A stretch of DNA of 11,973 nucleotides. Source: Methylovirgula sp. GTDB lineage: Bacteria; Pseudomonadota; Alphaproteobacteria; Rhizobiales; Beijerinckiaceae. Under the pieces are notes generated by a model. It was given only the letters and a program-made list of their open reading frames with translations, had not been told where the DNA came from and ran no database searches. Shown piece after piece: positions 5,534 to 11,973 of this stretch. Every line of letters starts with the position of its first letter. Position 1 is the first letter of the stretch. The DNA lies in assembly GCA_030044485.1 (NCBI GenBank), contig JASHVQ010000221.1:1-11973 (forward strand), in the 5' to 3' direction. The position numbers and the translations under genes are program-made.

Positions 5534-7461
5534 TCGTCGGCCGCGGCCTCGATCGAGATTTTGTCCATGAGCGTGCCGGGATCCTTGATGAGCGCGAGAT
5601 CGACGACGCCCAGTCCTTCCTGGGACACGGCAACGATCCGCAGATTTTTGGGTGTCTGCACGAATTTCGCGACCGCCGCGCCAAGCGCCTTGGCCCCCGG
5701 GCCATTGCCGAGCGAAGCGGGAAGGTCCGTCGCGGCGGATGTCGCATAGGCTTCACGAATTTCGTCGGGAGTTTTGTTGCTCTTTTTTGCGAGGGCGGCG
5801 ACCATTCTTTCGAAAAGGCCGGCATTTTCTATCCTGATTTCGATGCGGTGCATGAGAATGCCGAGTGCGGCGGCTTCGATCTGCGCCTCGTCTTCGGAAA
5901 ACAAACCTTTCCTCACATTGGCCAGGTCGCAGGCCAGGCTCAGCTCGCCCATGTCCACTCCGCTGAGCGAGAATTCTCCGATGTTGAGTTCAAGCTTGGA
6001 CGCGTCGAAATGCGCGTCGAAATTGCTTGAAAGATCGATCTTGTCGTAGCCGAGGTCCGCGAAATCACTCCATTGAGGCGCGTCTTTCATGTCGTAGGTG
6101 AAGTGATCGACCTTCGTCGCGAAATGCGTGGGAATGCCGTCGACGGGATCGGCGTCCGTGAAACTCAGCTTGCCGACTTGAAAGCGCGTGCGCGCCCCCG
6201 AGGCGGCGGTGCCGACATCGACATCGAGACCGCTGACACTCGCTTCGCCAATGCCCGAAGCCTCGAGATGCGGCGTCGCCGGCGGGGCCGCGATCTGGCT
6301 CTTGGCCAAATCCTGCAATGCGCCGAGATCCATGTCGCGGAGGAGAATCGCGCTACTCTTGATGCTCGAGCCTTGCGCCTCGACCGCGACGCTCTGCATG
6401 CCGGCCTCGGCGATCTTCGCATCGGCCATGTTTGCGAGATAGAAATGACCGATCGTGCCGGTTCCCGGCGCGTCCTTGTCGGTAACCTTGAGGCTGAGAT
6501 CGGCCAGATCGAGTCTGCCGATCGCGAAACTATTCAAAAGATCGGCGAGAACAGCCTCGCCTTGAGCGCCGCTTTCGGCATTCTGTTCCTGGAGGAGCGA
6601 CGCGGCCGAGGTCAAAGGCGTAAGCAGCGGCCGGGCCTTCACGTCCTTGGCCGAGACCGCGCCCATGTCAATTTCGATCTGCGCCTTAGGCATGACGAGC
6701 TTGCCATGCGCAATCTCGGCGCTGTCGTAGAGCGTGGCGAGCGGGACGTCGCCCTTGCGAGGCTCGGAGATAATTCTGGCGGCGAGCTGCAGATCAAGGC
6801 CTTCGATCGTGAACGGACCGTAGTCGGTCTGTAAAGTGCCGAACTCCGGCGAGGACGCGGAGCCGGCAAAGGCGTCGATGGACACCTTGCCGACACGCCC
6901 GTTGACGACATTGCTCAGCACGACATTGCTGTAGGAGTCATTTTCGGTTTTTGTGCCGAGCGTCGTCTGCATCGCAATTTCAGGAATGGAAATTTGCGAT
7001 GCCGAAAGCTTGCCGAGCCGGGCGGCGATCGAAAGCGTGCTTTTCGGATCGAAGAGGGCATCAAGATCGGCCTGGCCGAGGCGCGTGCCGGTGAGCGTGA
7101 TGCTCTTGATGGCATAGTGCAACGCCCCGGCGTCGACGGCGATGTCATGAGCCGTCGTCGTGCCCGCCTGTGTCGCAACGTCTTGGGCATAGGCCGCGGA
7201 AGAGAAGAGCGACGGCGGTGCGAGCGGCAGGTCCAAACGGCGGGCGCTCACGAAAAATCCGCTTCCGCGGAACGTCAGCCCCTCGATCGTCATGCTGGCG
7301 CGCCACACATCGGCCGTTACGCGCGCGGCGCGCAATCCCCGCAGCTCGGATGCGATTCGGTCAAATCGCGAAAGTGCCAGCCGGTCGGCGCAGGATTGGA
7401 AAACCGTTCCCAAAACCGGGCCGGCTACGATCAGGACGGTGGCGAGAGCGGCGCGGCGCAT
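5530..7461 (-). CDS. Large exported or membrane-anchored beta-rich protein, unknown function
   Basis: A protein of 643 residues with no family I can name with confidence. It opens with a basic, hydrophobic signal or anchor segment (residues 1-20). The following FQSC is only a poor lipobox, so I do not call it a lipoprotein. A second Ala-rich stretch ending in A-Y-A-Q lies at about 86-93. The rest alternates hydrophobic and polar residues in repeated turns such as IGRLDLADLSLKV and LNIGEFSLSGVDMGEL. This resembles the repeated beta-strands of AsmA-like periplasmic proteins, but the resemblance is weak and I do not assign that family. I chose the ATG at 7461 because GAGG lies 6 nt upstream and the signal then starts at residue 1. 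A longer reading to 7557 would overlap the kinase gene. It follows the kinase by 71 bp and overlaps the metalloprotease-like gene by 4 bp. Confidence 0.8.
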   Translation of the reverse strand: MRRAALATVLIVAGPVLGTVFQSCADRLALSRFDRIASELRGLRAARVTADVWRASMTIEGLTFRGSGFFVSARRLDLPLAPPSLFSSAAYAQDVATQAGTTTAHDIAVDAGALHYAIKSITLTGTRLGQADLDALFDPKSTLSIAARLGKLSASQISIPEIAMQTTLGTKTENDSYSNVVLSNVVNGRVGKVSIDAFAGSASSPEFGTLQTDYGPFTIEGLDLQLAARIISEPRKGDVPLATLYDSAEIAHGKLVMPKAQIEIDMGAVSAKDVKARPLLTPLTSAASLLQEQNAESGAQGEAVLADLLNSFAIGRLDLADLSLKVTDKDAPGTGTIGHFYLANMADAKIAEAGMQSVAVEAQGSSIKSSAILLRDMDLGALQDLAKSQIAAPPATPHLEASGIGEASVSGLDVDVGTAASGARTRFQVGKLSFTDADPVDGIPTHFATKVDHFTYDMKDAPQWSDFADLGYDKIDLSSNFDAHFDASKLELNIGEFSLSGVDMGELSLACDLANVRKGLFSEDEAQIEAAALGILMHRIEIRIENAGLFERMVAALAKKSNKTPDEIREAYATSAATDLPASLGNGPGAKALGAAVAKFVQTPKNLRIVAVSQEGLGVVDLALIKDPGTLMDKISIEAAADE

Positions 7462-7532
7462 GGCGGACCTCGTGGGCGGGCGGCCCAGCGAAGCATGATT
7501 TCCGAAAACAGCAAGCCTATTCTGCGGCGCGC

Positions 7533-8426
7533 TTATGACACGAGGACATAGGCGCATTCGGTCGCCATGACGTCGGCCCAGGTCGGCAGGCCCGCTTCGT
7601 TGCCGAGGCGGCGGATTTTATAGGCCGCGGCGGCGCGGGCAAAGCCGAAATGATGCAGGAAATCCCGCTCCGGCGCCGCGAGGTAAGAGGCGACATAGGC
7701 GCCGTGAAAAACGTCGCCCGCGCCCGATGTGTCGATGATCTCCTCCTGCGGGACGGGCAGGGCCGGCAGGCGCGAGACGCTGCCCTTTTCGTCATACCAG
7801 AGCATGCCGCGCTCGCCCTGCGTGATGCCGCCGATCCTGCAGCCCTTGGCTTTGAGATGATCGAGCATGGCCCCAGGCGAAAGATCCATCTGTTCGCACA
7901 ATCGTTCGGCGACGATCGCCACGTCGATAAAGGCGAGCAGCTCCTGCAGGTTGCCGCGCAGTCCGCCGCCGTCGAGCGAGGTCAGGATTCGGCGCTCGCG
8001 GCAGGCCTTGGCATAATGGATCGCCGCGTCGCCCTGATGCCCGTCGAGATGCAGGACGCGGCAATCTTCGAGGTCGAGCTTCGGAAAGGGCTCGAGAAAA
8101 TGGTCGTCGCGGGCGCGAAGAATCGCGCGTCTGCCGTTCTTGGGCAAAACAAAGGAGAGCGACGAGCGCGTTACGCGGCGGGGATGAACCGGCACCTTAT
8201 AGGTGCGCGCCATGTCGAGGAACATGCGGCCGAGCCAATCGTCGGCGACGGTTGCGATCAGGTCCGGCGCGAAACCCAGCTTGGCGCAGGCGAAAGCCGC
8301 GGTAACCGCATTGCCGCCGAAGGAAACGGCGTAGTCTTCGGCCACGCGCTTTTCGTCGCCCGTCGGCATGGCGCCGCAAAGCAGCGTCACGTCGATATAG
8401 GTCTGGCCGATGAACAGAGCTTGCAA
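7533..8426 (-). CDS. PfkB-family carbohydrate (sugar) kinase
   Basis: An ATP-dependent kinase of the ribokinase/PfkB superfamily, 297 residues, cytosolic. Visible signatures are an N-terminal FIGQTYIDVT strand, SFGGNAVTAA at about 35-44 (the first PfkB signature region, Gly-Gly-Asn sugar contact), a GITQGERG segment at 199-206, and DTSGAGDVFHGAY at 232-244, which carries the anion hole and the catalytic Asp238. The exact sugar substrate cannot be read. Adenosine kinase, ribokinase and 2-keto-3-deoxygluconate kinase share these motifs. The start is a TTG at 8426, chosen because it gives the conventional strand-one N-terminus; no ATG or strong Shine-Dalgarno is present there. It lies 73 bp after erpA and 71 bp before the 643-residue gene, all on the same strand. 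Confidence 0.88.
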   Translation of the reverse strand: MQALFIGQTYIDVTLLCGAMPTGDEKRVAEDYAVSFGGNAVTAAFACAKLGFAPDLIATVADDWLGRMFLDMARTYKVPVHPRRVTRSSLSFVLPKNGRRAILRARDDHFLEPFPKLDLEDCRVLHLDGHQGDAAIHYAKACRERRILTSLDGGGLRGNLQELLAFIDVAIVAERLCEQMDLSPGAMLDHLKAKGCRIGGITQGERGMLWYDEKGSVSRLPALPVPQEEIIDTSGAGDVFHGAYVASYLAAPERDFLHHFGFARAAAAYKIRRLGNEAGLPTWADVMATECAYVLVS

Positions 8427-8499
8427 AGTTTGGTCCGGAGCAGATCGAGGGGCGCGGCAAGGCTCGCCCGGACTAGCTAGGGCGGGAGCGGCGCGATCT

Positions 8500-8838
8500 C
8501 TAGACGGAGAAGCTCGATCCGCAGCCGCAGGATGCGGTCGCCGCCGGGTTGTGGATTTTGAACATGCGGCCCATCAGATCGTCGACGAAGTCGATTTTGC
8601 TGCCGCGCAGGAAGTCGAGGGACACGGGATCGATAACGACGCGCGCCCCGTCGTCTTCGAGAACGAGGTCCTCCGCGGAGCGATCCTGGGTGATCGCATA
8701 GGTATATTGGAAACCGGAACAGCCGCCGCCCTCGACGCCGATGCGCAGGACCGAACCTTCGGGTTCGCCCTTCAGGATTTCGGCGATGCGCCGTGCCGCG
8801 CTCTTCGTGAGCCCGACCTGGTTTTCGACTGCGGTCAT
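8500..8838 (-). CDS. erpA: A-type iron-sulfur cluster carrier/insertion protein
   Basis: A 112-residue A-type carrier (ErpA/IscA/SufA family) that passes Fe-S clusters to apo-enzymes in the cytosol. The three invariant cysteines are present: Cys40 in GGGCSGFQY, and Cys104 and Cys106 in the C-terminal SCGCGSSF. The opening MTAVENQVGLTKSAARRI and the VDDLMGRMFKIHNP region are typical of ErpA and its alphaproteobacterial relatives. I chose the ATG at 8838 because GAGG lies 6 nt upstream and the length then matches the family; an in-frame extension to 8889 has no support. No isc or suf genes are in the window, which is usual for ErpA-type genes and favours ErpA over IscA or SufA. It diverges from the Dgt-like gene and has its own predicted promoter. 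Confidence 0.9.
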   Translation of the reverse strand: MTAVENQVGLTKSAARRIAEILKGEPEGSVLRIGVEGGGCSGFQYTYAITQDRSAEDLVLEDDGARVVIDPVSLDFLRGSKIDFVDDLMGRMFKIHNPAATASCGCGSSFSV

Positions 8839-8862
8839 GAAAAACCTCAAGTTCGGCGGGGC

Positions 8863-8881
8863 CAAGCGGCCGAGCCGCTTG
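8863..8881 (-). promoter_or_regulatory. Perfect 8-bp stem-loop in the erpA leader
   Basis: CAAGCGGC-CGA-GCCGCTTG (plus-strand reading) is an 8-bp perfect stem with a 3-nt loop. It falls between the predicted erpA transcription start and its ribosome site, about 25 nt upstream of the ATG. It could stabilise the leader, act as a protein-binding site, or attenuate. No known iron-regulator consensus is recognised. Confidence 0.35.
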
Positions 8882-8898
8882 CGCGCCATCCTGAAGCG

Positions 8899-8927
8899 AA
8901 GATATGTCGCGAACTGCGTGACTGCAA
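8899..8927 (-). promoter_or_regulatory. Possible sigma-70-type promoter of erpA
   Basis: Read on the minus strand, TTGCAG (8927-8922) and TATCTT (8904-8899) are spaced by exactly 17 bp. Both hexamers are partial matches to consensus. Transcription would start near 8892, giving a leader of about 54 nt that contains the stem-loop at 8863-8881. Confidence 0.4.
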
Positions 8928-8969
8928 CGAATCACAACCGCGGGCTGCGGGAGAGGCTGGAGGCGAGGC

Positions 8970-10208
8970 TTGGCATCGGCTGGGAACCAGGAAAAGTCCG
9001 CCGCCTTGCCTTGGCGCGCCGCCTATGCGGCCGATCCGGGTGCGAGCCGCGGGCGGCTCTTTGCCGAGCCGATTTCGCCGACCCGGACCGAATTCCAGCG
9101 CGACCGCGACCGTATCCTCCACAGCGCGGCCTTCCGCCGCCTCGCGCACAAAACCCAGGTCTTCGTTCCGCACGAAGGCGACCATTACCGCACGCGGCTC
9201 ACGCATACGATCGAGGTCAGCCAAATCGCCCGCGCGCTTGCCCGCGCGCTTGGCCTCGACGACGATCTCGCCGAAGCCCTGGCGCTCGGCCACGATCTCG
9301 GCCACACGCCCTTCGGCCACACGGGCGAAGATGCGCTCGACCAGCGGATGCGCGCTTATGGCGGCTTCGACCACAACGCCCAGGCGCTGCGCATCGTCAC
9401 CAAGCTCGAACATCGCTACGCGGCGTTCGACGGACTGAACCTGACCTGGGAGACGCTCGAAGGCCTCGTCAAACATAATGGACCTTTGCTCAAGGCCGAC
9501 GGAAGTCCGGCGCCGCGCTATGCGGCGCGCGGCCTGCCGCTGGCGGTCGTCGAATATTCCAGGGCTCACGATCTGAGGCTCGACAGCTTCGCCAGCGCCG
9601 AAGCGCAAGCCGCGGCGCTTTCCGACGACATCGCCTATAACGCGCACGATCTCGACGACGGCCTGCGGGCCGGGCTCTTCGACTTCGACGCGGCGGCCGA
9701 GCTCGATTTCCTGCGCGACATTTTGAAAGGCATCGATAGACATTATCCGGGCCTGGAAAAGGCGCGCCGCGTCCATGAGCTCGTGCGGCGCGTCATCGCG
9801 CATTTCATCGAGGACGGCATCGCCGAAAGCCGAAGAAGACTCGCGGCGAGCGGCGTCCGAAGCGCCGACGACATCCGCGCCCAGGCCGTCCCCGTGGTCG
9901 GCTTTTCCGCAGCCGCCGAGGCGACCGACAAAGAGATCAAGGCCTTTCTCTTGCAGAACATGTATCGCCATCCGCGCATCGGCCGCATCCGCGTCGAGGC
10001 CGCGGCCGTCGTCGATGCTCTTTTCGCCGCCTTCCTGAAGGATCCGGCTTTGATGCCGGTGGAATGGAGCCAGGCCGCCGCAAATCTTCGGCGTGACGAC
10101 GCGCCACGGCGCGCGCGGCTGGTCTGCGATTATATCGCCGGGATGACCGACCGATATGCGCTGGCCGAACATGCCCGTCTTTTTGACGCTACGCCCGAAT
10201 TGCGTTAG
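8970..10208 (+). CDS. dgt: Deoxyguanosinetriphosphate triphosphohydrolase-like protein
   Basis: An HD-domain dNTP triphosphohydrolase of the Dgt-like group common in alphaproteobacteria, which splits dNTPs to deoxynucleosides and triphosphate and helps keep dNTP pools balanced. It has 412 residues. The metal site is visible: RTRLTHT (His79), then [15 protein letters not shown] with His108-Asp109, and a later Asp in [10 protein letters not shown] at 219-220. The upstream [22 protein letters not shown] block is also characteristic. The start is a TTG at 8970 with GGAGG 6 nt upstream (8959-8963); no in-frame ATG gives a sensible N-terminus. It is followed after 20 bp by argS, an adjacency I know from many related genomes. 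The substrate range of this short Dgt type is less certain than for E. coli Dgt. A long open frame on the other strand is a GC-driven shadow. Confidence 0.92.
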   Translation: MASAGNQEKSAALPWRAAYAADPGASRGRLFAEPISPTRTEFQRDRDRILHSAAFRRLAHKTQVFVPHEGDHYRTRLTHTIEVSQIARALARALGLDDDLAEALALGHDLGHTPFGHTGEDALDQRMRAYGGFDHNAQALRIVTKLEHRYAAFDGLNLTWETLEGLVKHNGPLLKADGSPAPRYAARGLPLAVVEYSRAHDLRLDSFASAEAQAAALSDDIAYNAHDLDDGLRAGLFDFDAAAELDFLRDILKGIDRHYPGLEKARRVHELVRRVIAHFIEDGIAESRRRLAASGVRSADDIRAQAVPVVGFSAAAEATDKEIKAFLLQNMYRHPRIGRIRVEAAAVVDALFAAFLKDPALMPVEWSQAAANLRRDDAPRRARLVCDYIAGMTDRYALAEHARLFDATPELR

Positions 10209-10228
10209 GCGCGCACCGGCAGACCGCA

Positions 10229-11973
10229 ATGAACATTTACGCCGAATTTCACGACCGGGTCGCGGCAATCCTGAGACGGATCGTTGCGAGCGGCCGCCTG
10301 CCCAAGGATCTCGATCTGACGCGCTTCGTGGTCGAGCCGCCGCGCGATCCGGGCCATGGCGATCTCGCCGTCAACGCGGCCATGGTCTATGCCAAGGAGG
10401 CCAAGCAGAGTTTTGCCGGTCCGCGTCAGCTCGCAACCGAGCTTGCGGTCGCGCTCGCGGACGACGAGGACGTGGCGCAGGCCGAAGTCGCCGGACCCGG
10501 CTTTCTCAATATCCGCCTGCGGCCGGGCGCCTTTGCGAGGATTCTGCGTCGTGCGTTGGAGGAAGGGGCGCGCTTCGGGCTGGAACCGGTGCCGGCGCAG
10601 CGGATCAATGTCGAATATGTCTCGGCCAATCCGACTGGACCTATGCATGTGGGCCATGGGCGCGGCGCGGTCTTCGGCGACGCGCTCGCCAATCTTCTGG
10701 CGCACGTCGGCCATGACGTGACGCGCGAATATTACGTCAACGATGCCGGTACGCAGGTCGATATCCTCGCCCGCTCCGCCTATCTGCGCTACCGCGAAGT
10801 CTTGGGAGAAAAGATCGAGATCCCCGAGGGTCTTTATCCGGGCGACTATCTCAAGCCGGTCGGCGCGACGCTCGCCGAAGACTATGGGCGCGCCCTCTTG
10901 GGATGCCCCGAAAGCGAATGGATCGGGCCGGCGCGCAGCGCGGCGGTCGCCGCGATGATGGACATGATCCGCGCCGATCTCGCCGCGCTCGGCATCGTCC
11001 ACGAGGTCTTCTTTTCGGAGCGCTCGCTGACGGCCGAGGCCGATCTGATCGCCGCGACAATTGCCGAACTTGCGTCGCGCGGCCTCGTCTATGTGGGCCG
11101 TTTGCCGCCGCCGAAGGGACAGCCAAGCGAAGATTGGGAAGATCGCGAACAGACGCTCTTCAAATCGACCGCCTTCGGCGACGACATCGACCGGCCGCTC
11201 ACCAAATCGGATGGGACTTACACGTATTTTGCCGCCGACATCGCCTATCACAGATCGAAGATCGAACGCGGCTTCGAGACCTTGATCGACATTTGGGGCG
11301 CCGATCACGGCGGCTATGTGAAACGCATGCAGGCCGCGGTCTCGGCGCTTTCGGGAGGCCGGGCGAAGCTCGACGTCAAGCTCTGTCAGCTCGTCAAACT
11401 GATGCGCGGCGGCGAACCCGTCAAAATGTCAAAACGCGCCGGCGACTTCGTCACCTTGCGCGAGGTCGTCGACGAAGTCGGTGTCGATGCGACCCGTTTC
11501 ATGATGCTGTTTCGCAAGAACGACGCGGTTCTCGAATTCGATCTGGCGCGCGTCATCGAACAGTCGAAGGACAATCCGGTCTTTTATGTCCAATACGCGC
11601 ATGCGCGCGGAAAATCCGTCATGCGCCAGGCGCGCGCCATTTTTCCGGGGATAGATTTATCCGTTGCGGCGCTCGCCGGCGCCGATCTGTCGCTCCTGAG
11701 GGACGAAGGCGAAATCCGCCTCATCAAGCTGATTGCCCAATATCCGCGTGTAATCGAGGCTGCCGCGGCGGCACATGAACCGCACCGGGTCGCCTTTTAC
11801 CTTCACGACCTTGCCTCAGACCTGCATTCGCATTGGACACATGGCAAAGATCAGCCACAATTACGCTTTGTTAATGAAGAAAGTAGAGATTTAACTATTG
11901 CGCGCTTGGCGCTTGTAACTGCGGTTACAACAATATTGGCGGCGGGACTGGCCATTCTCGGGGTTCATGCCCC
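10229..11973 (+). CDS. argS: Arginyl-tRNA synthetase, last few residues cut by window edge
   Basis: Class I aminoacyl-tRNA synthetase charging tRNA(Arg) with arginine. The frame runs 581 codons to the right edge with no stop and reaches ...LAILGVHAP, close to the usual C-terminal end (typically followed by Glu-Arg-Met), so only a few residues are missing. The N-terminal add-1 domain is present ([15 protein letters not shown]). The HIGH signature is HVGH at 140-143 within [18 protein letters not shown], and the KMSKS signature is KMSK at 399-402. The anticodon-binding helical domain follows. The ATG at 10229 lies 20 bp after dgt with only a weak Shine-Dalgarno, which suggests dependence on dgt transcription. 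The last 45 or so codons are markedly AT-richer than the rest and use rare codons such as TTA, AGA and ATA. Confidence 0.97.
   Translation, partial: MNIYAEFHDRVAAILRRIVASGRLPKDLDLTRFVVEPPRDPGHGDLAVNAAMVYAKEAKQSFAGPRQLATELAVALADDEDVAQAEVAGPGFLNIRLRPGAFARILRRALEEGARFGLEPVPAQRINVEYVSANPTGPMHVGHGRGAVFGDALANLLAHVGHDVTREYYVNDAGTQVDILARSAYLRYREVLGEKIEIPEGLYPGDYLKPVGATLAEDYGRALLGCPESEWIGPARSAAVAAMMDMIRADLAALGIVHEVFFSERSLTAEADLIAATIAELASRGLVYVGRLPPPKGQPSEDWEDREQTLFKSTAFGDDIDRPLTKSDGTYTYFAADIAYHRSKIERGFETLIDIWGADHGGYVKRMQAAVSALSGGRAKLDVKLCQLVKLMRGGEPVKMSKRAGDFVTLREVVDEVGVDATRFMMLFRKNDAVLEFDLARVIEQSKDNPVFYVQYAHARGKSVMRQARAIFPGIDLSVAALAGADLSLLRDEGEIRLIKLIAQYPRVIEAAAAAHEPHRVAFYLHDLASDLHSHWTHGKDQPQLRFVNEESRDLTIARLALVTAVTTILAAGLAILGVHA

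Noticed and set aside
8847..10268. Minus-strand open frame of 473 codons opposite dgt
   Set aside because: The plus strand encodes an unmistakable HD hydrolase. The antisense protein shows no family features and would overlap the erpA promoter region.
10205..11308. Minus-strand open frame of 367 codons opposite argS
   Set aside because: A shadow of argS, which carries intact HIGH and KMSK motifs on the plus strand.

Overview
The window is about 12 kb of GC-rich, gene-dense chromosome from an alphaproteobacterium. It is most likely from Hyphomicrobiales (Rhizobiales), and the gene set would fit the Beijerinckiaceae/Methylocystaceae side of that order. The placement rests on recognisable protein variants (alphaproteobacterial IspB, the GlyQ alpha subunit, the Dgt-like HD hydrolase next to ArgS, ErpA) and on gene order. 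It is an inference, not a measured taxonomy. No rRNA, tRNA, insertion sequence, phage gene or CRISPR array is visible.

Layout. The left edge (1-864, minus) holds a polyprenyl diphosphate synthase (IspB type, quinone side chain), cut by the window at its C-terminus. Diverging from it is a two-gene plus-strand unit: a DUF2007 protein overlapping a TrmN6-like tRNA adenine methyltransferase (1049-2033). A perfect hairpin closes this unit. Facing it (2058-2327, minus) is a small exported protein whose last 35 residues are 80% histidine plus tryptophan, encoded by a 9-nt-periodic tandem repeat. Next, with its own promoter and a near-perfect palindrome at the predicted transcription start, comes glyQ (2506-3450). 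The partner gene glyS is not in the window. A predicted exported beta-rich outer-membrane-type protein (3659-4966) follows on the plus strand.

From 8838 down to 4985 there is a co-directional minus-strand series: erpA (Fe-S carrier), a PfkB-family sugar kinase, a 643-residue exported protein of unknown function, and a small exported zinc-metalloprotease-like protein. The last two overlap by 4 bp. Diverging from erpA on the plus strand are a Dgt-like dNTP triphosphohydrolase (8970-10208) and, 20 bp later, argS (10229 to the window end, nearly complete).

Most of the window is housekeeping: quinone synthesis, tRNA charging and modification, Fe-S delivery and nucleotide hygiene. The parts least explained by known biology are the His/Trp-rich exported protein, and the overlapping pair of the 643-residue exported protein with the HExxH protein. 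Both sit beside an envelope-type beta-rich protein, so the middle of the window reads as a patch of poorly described envelope functions between conserved genes.
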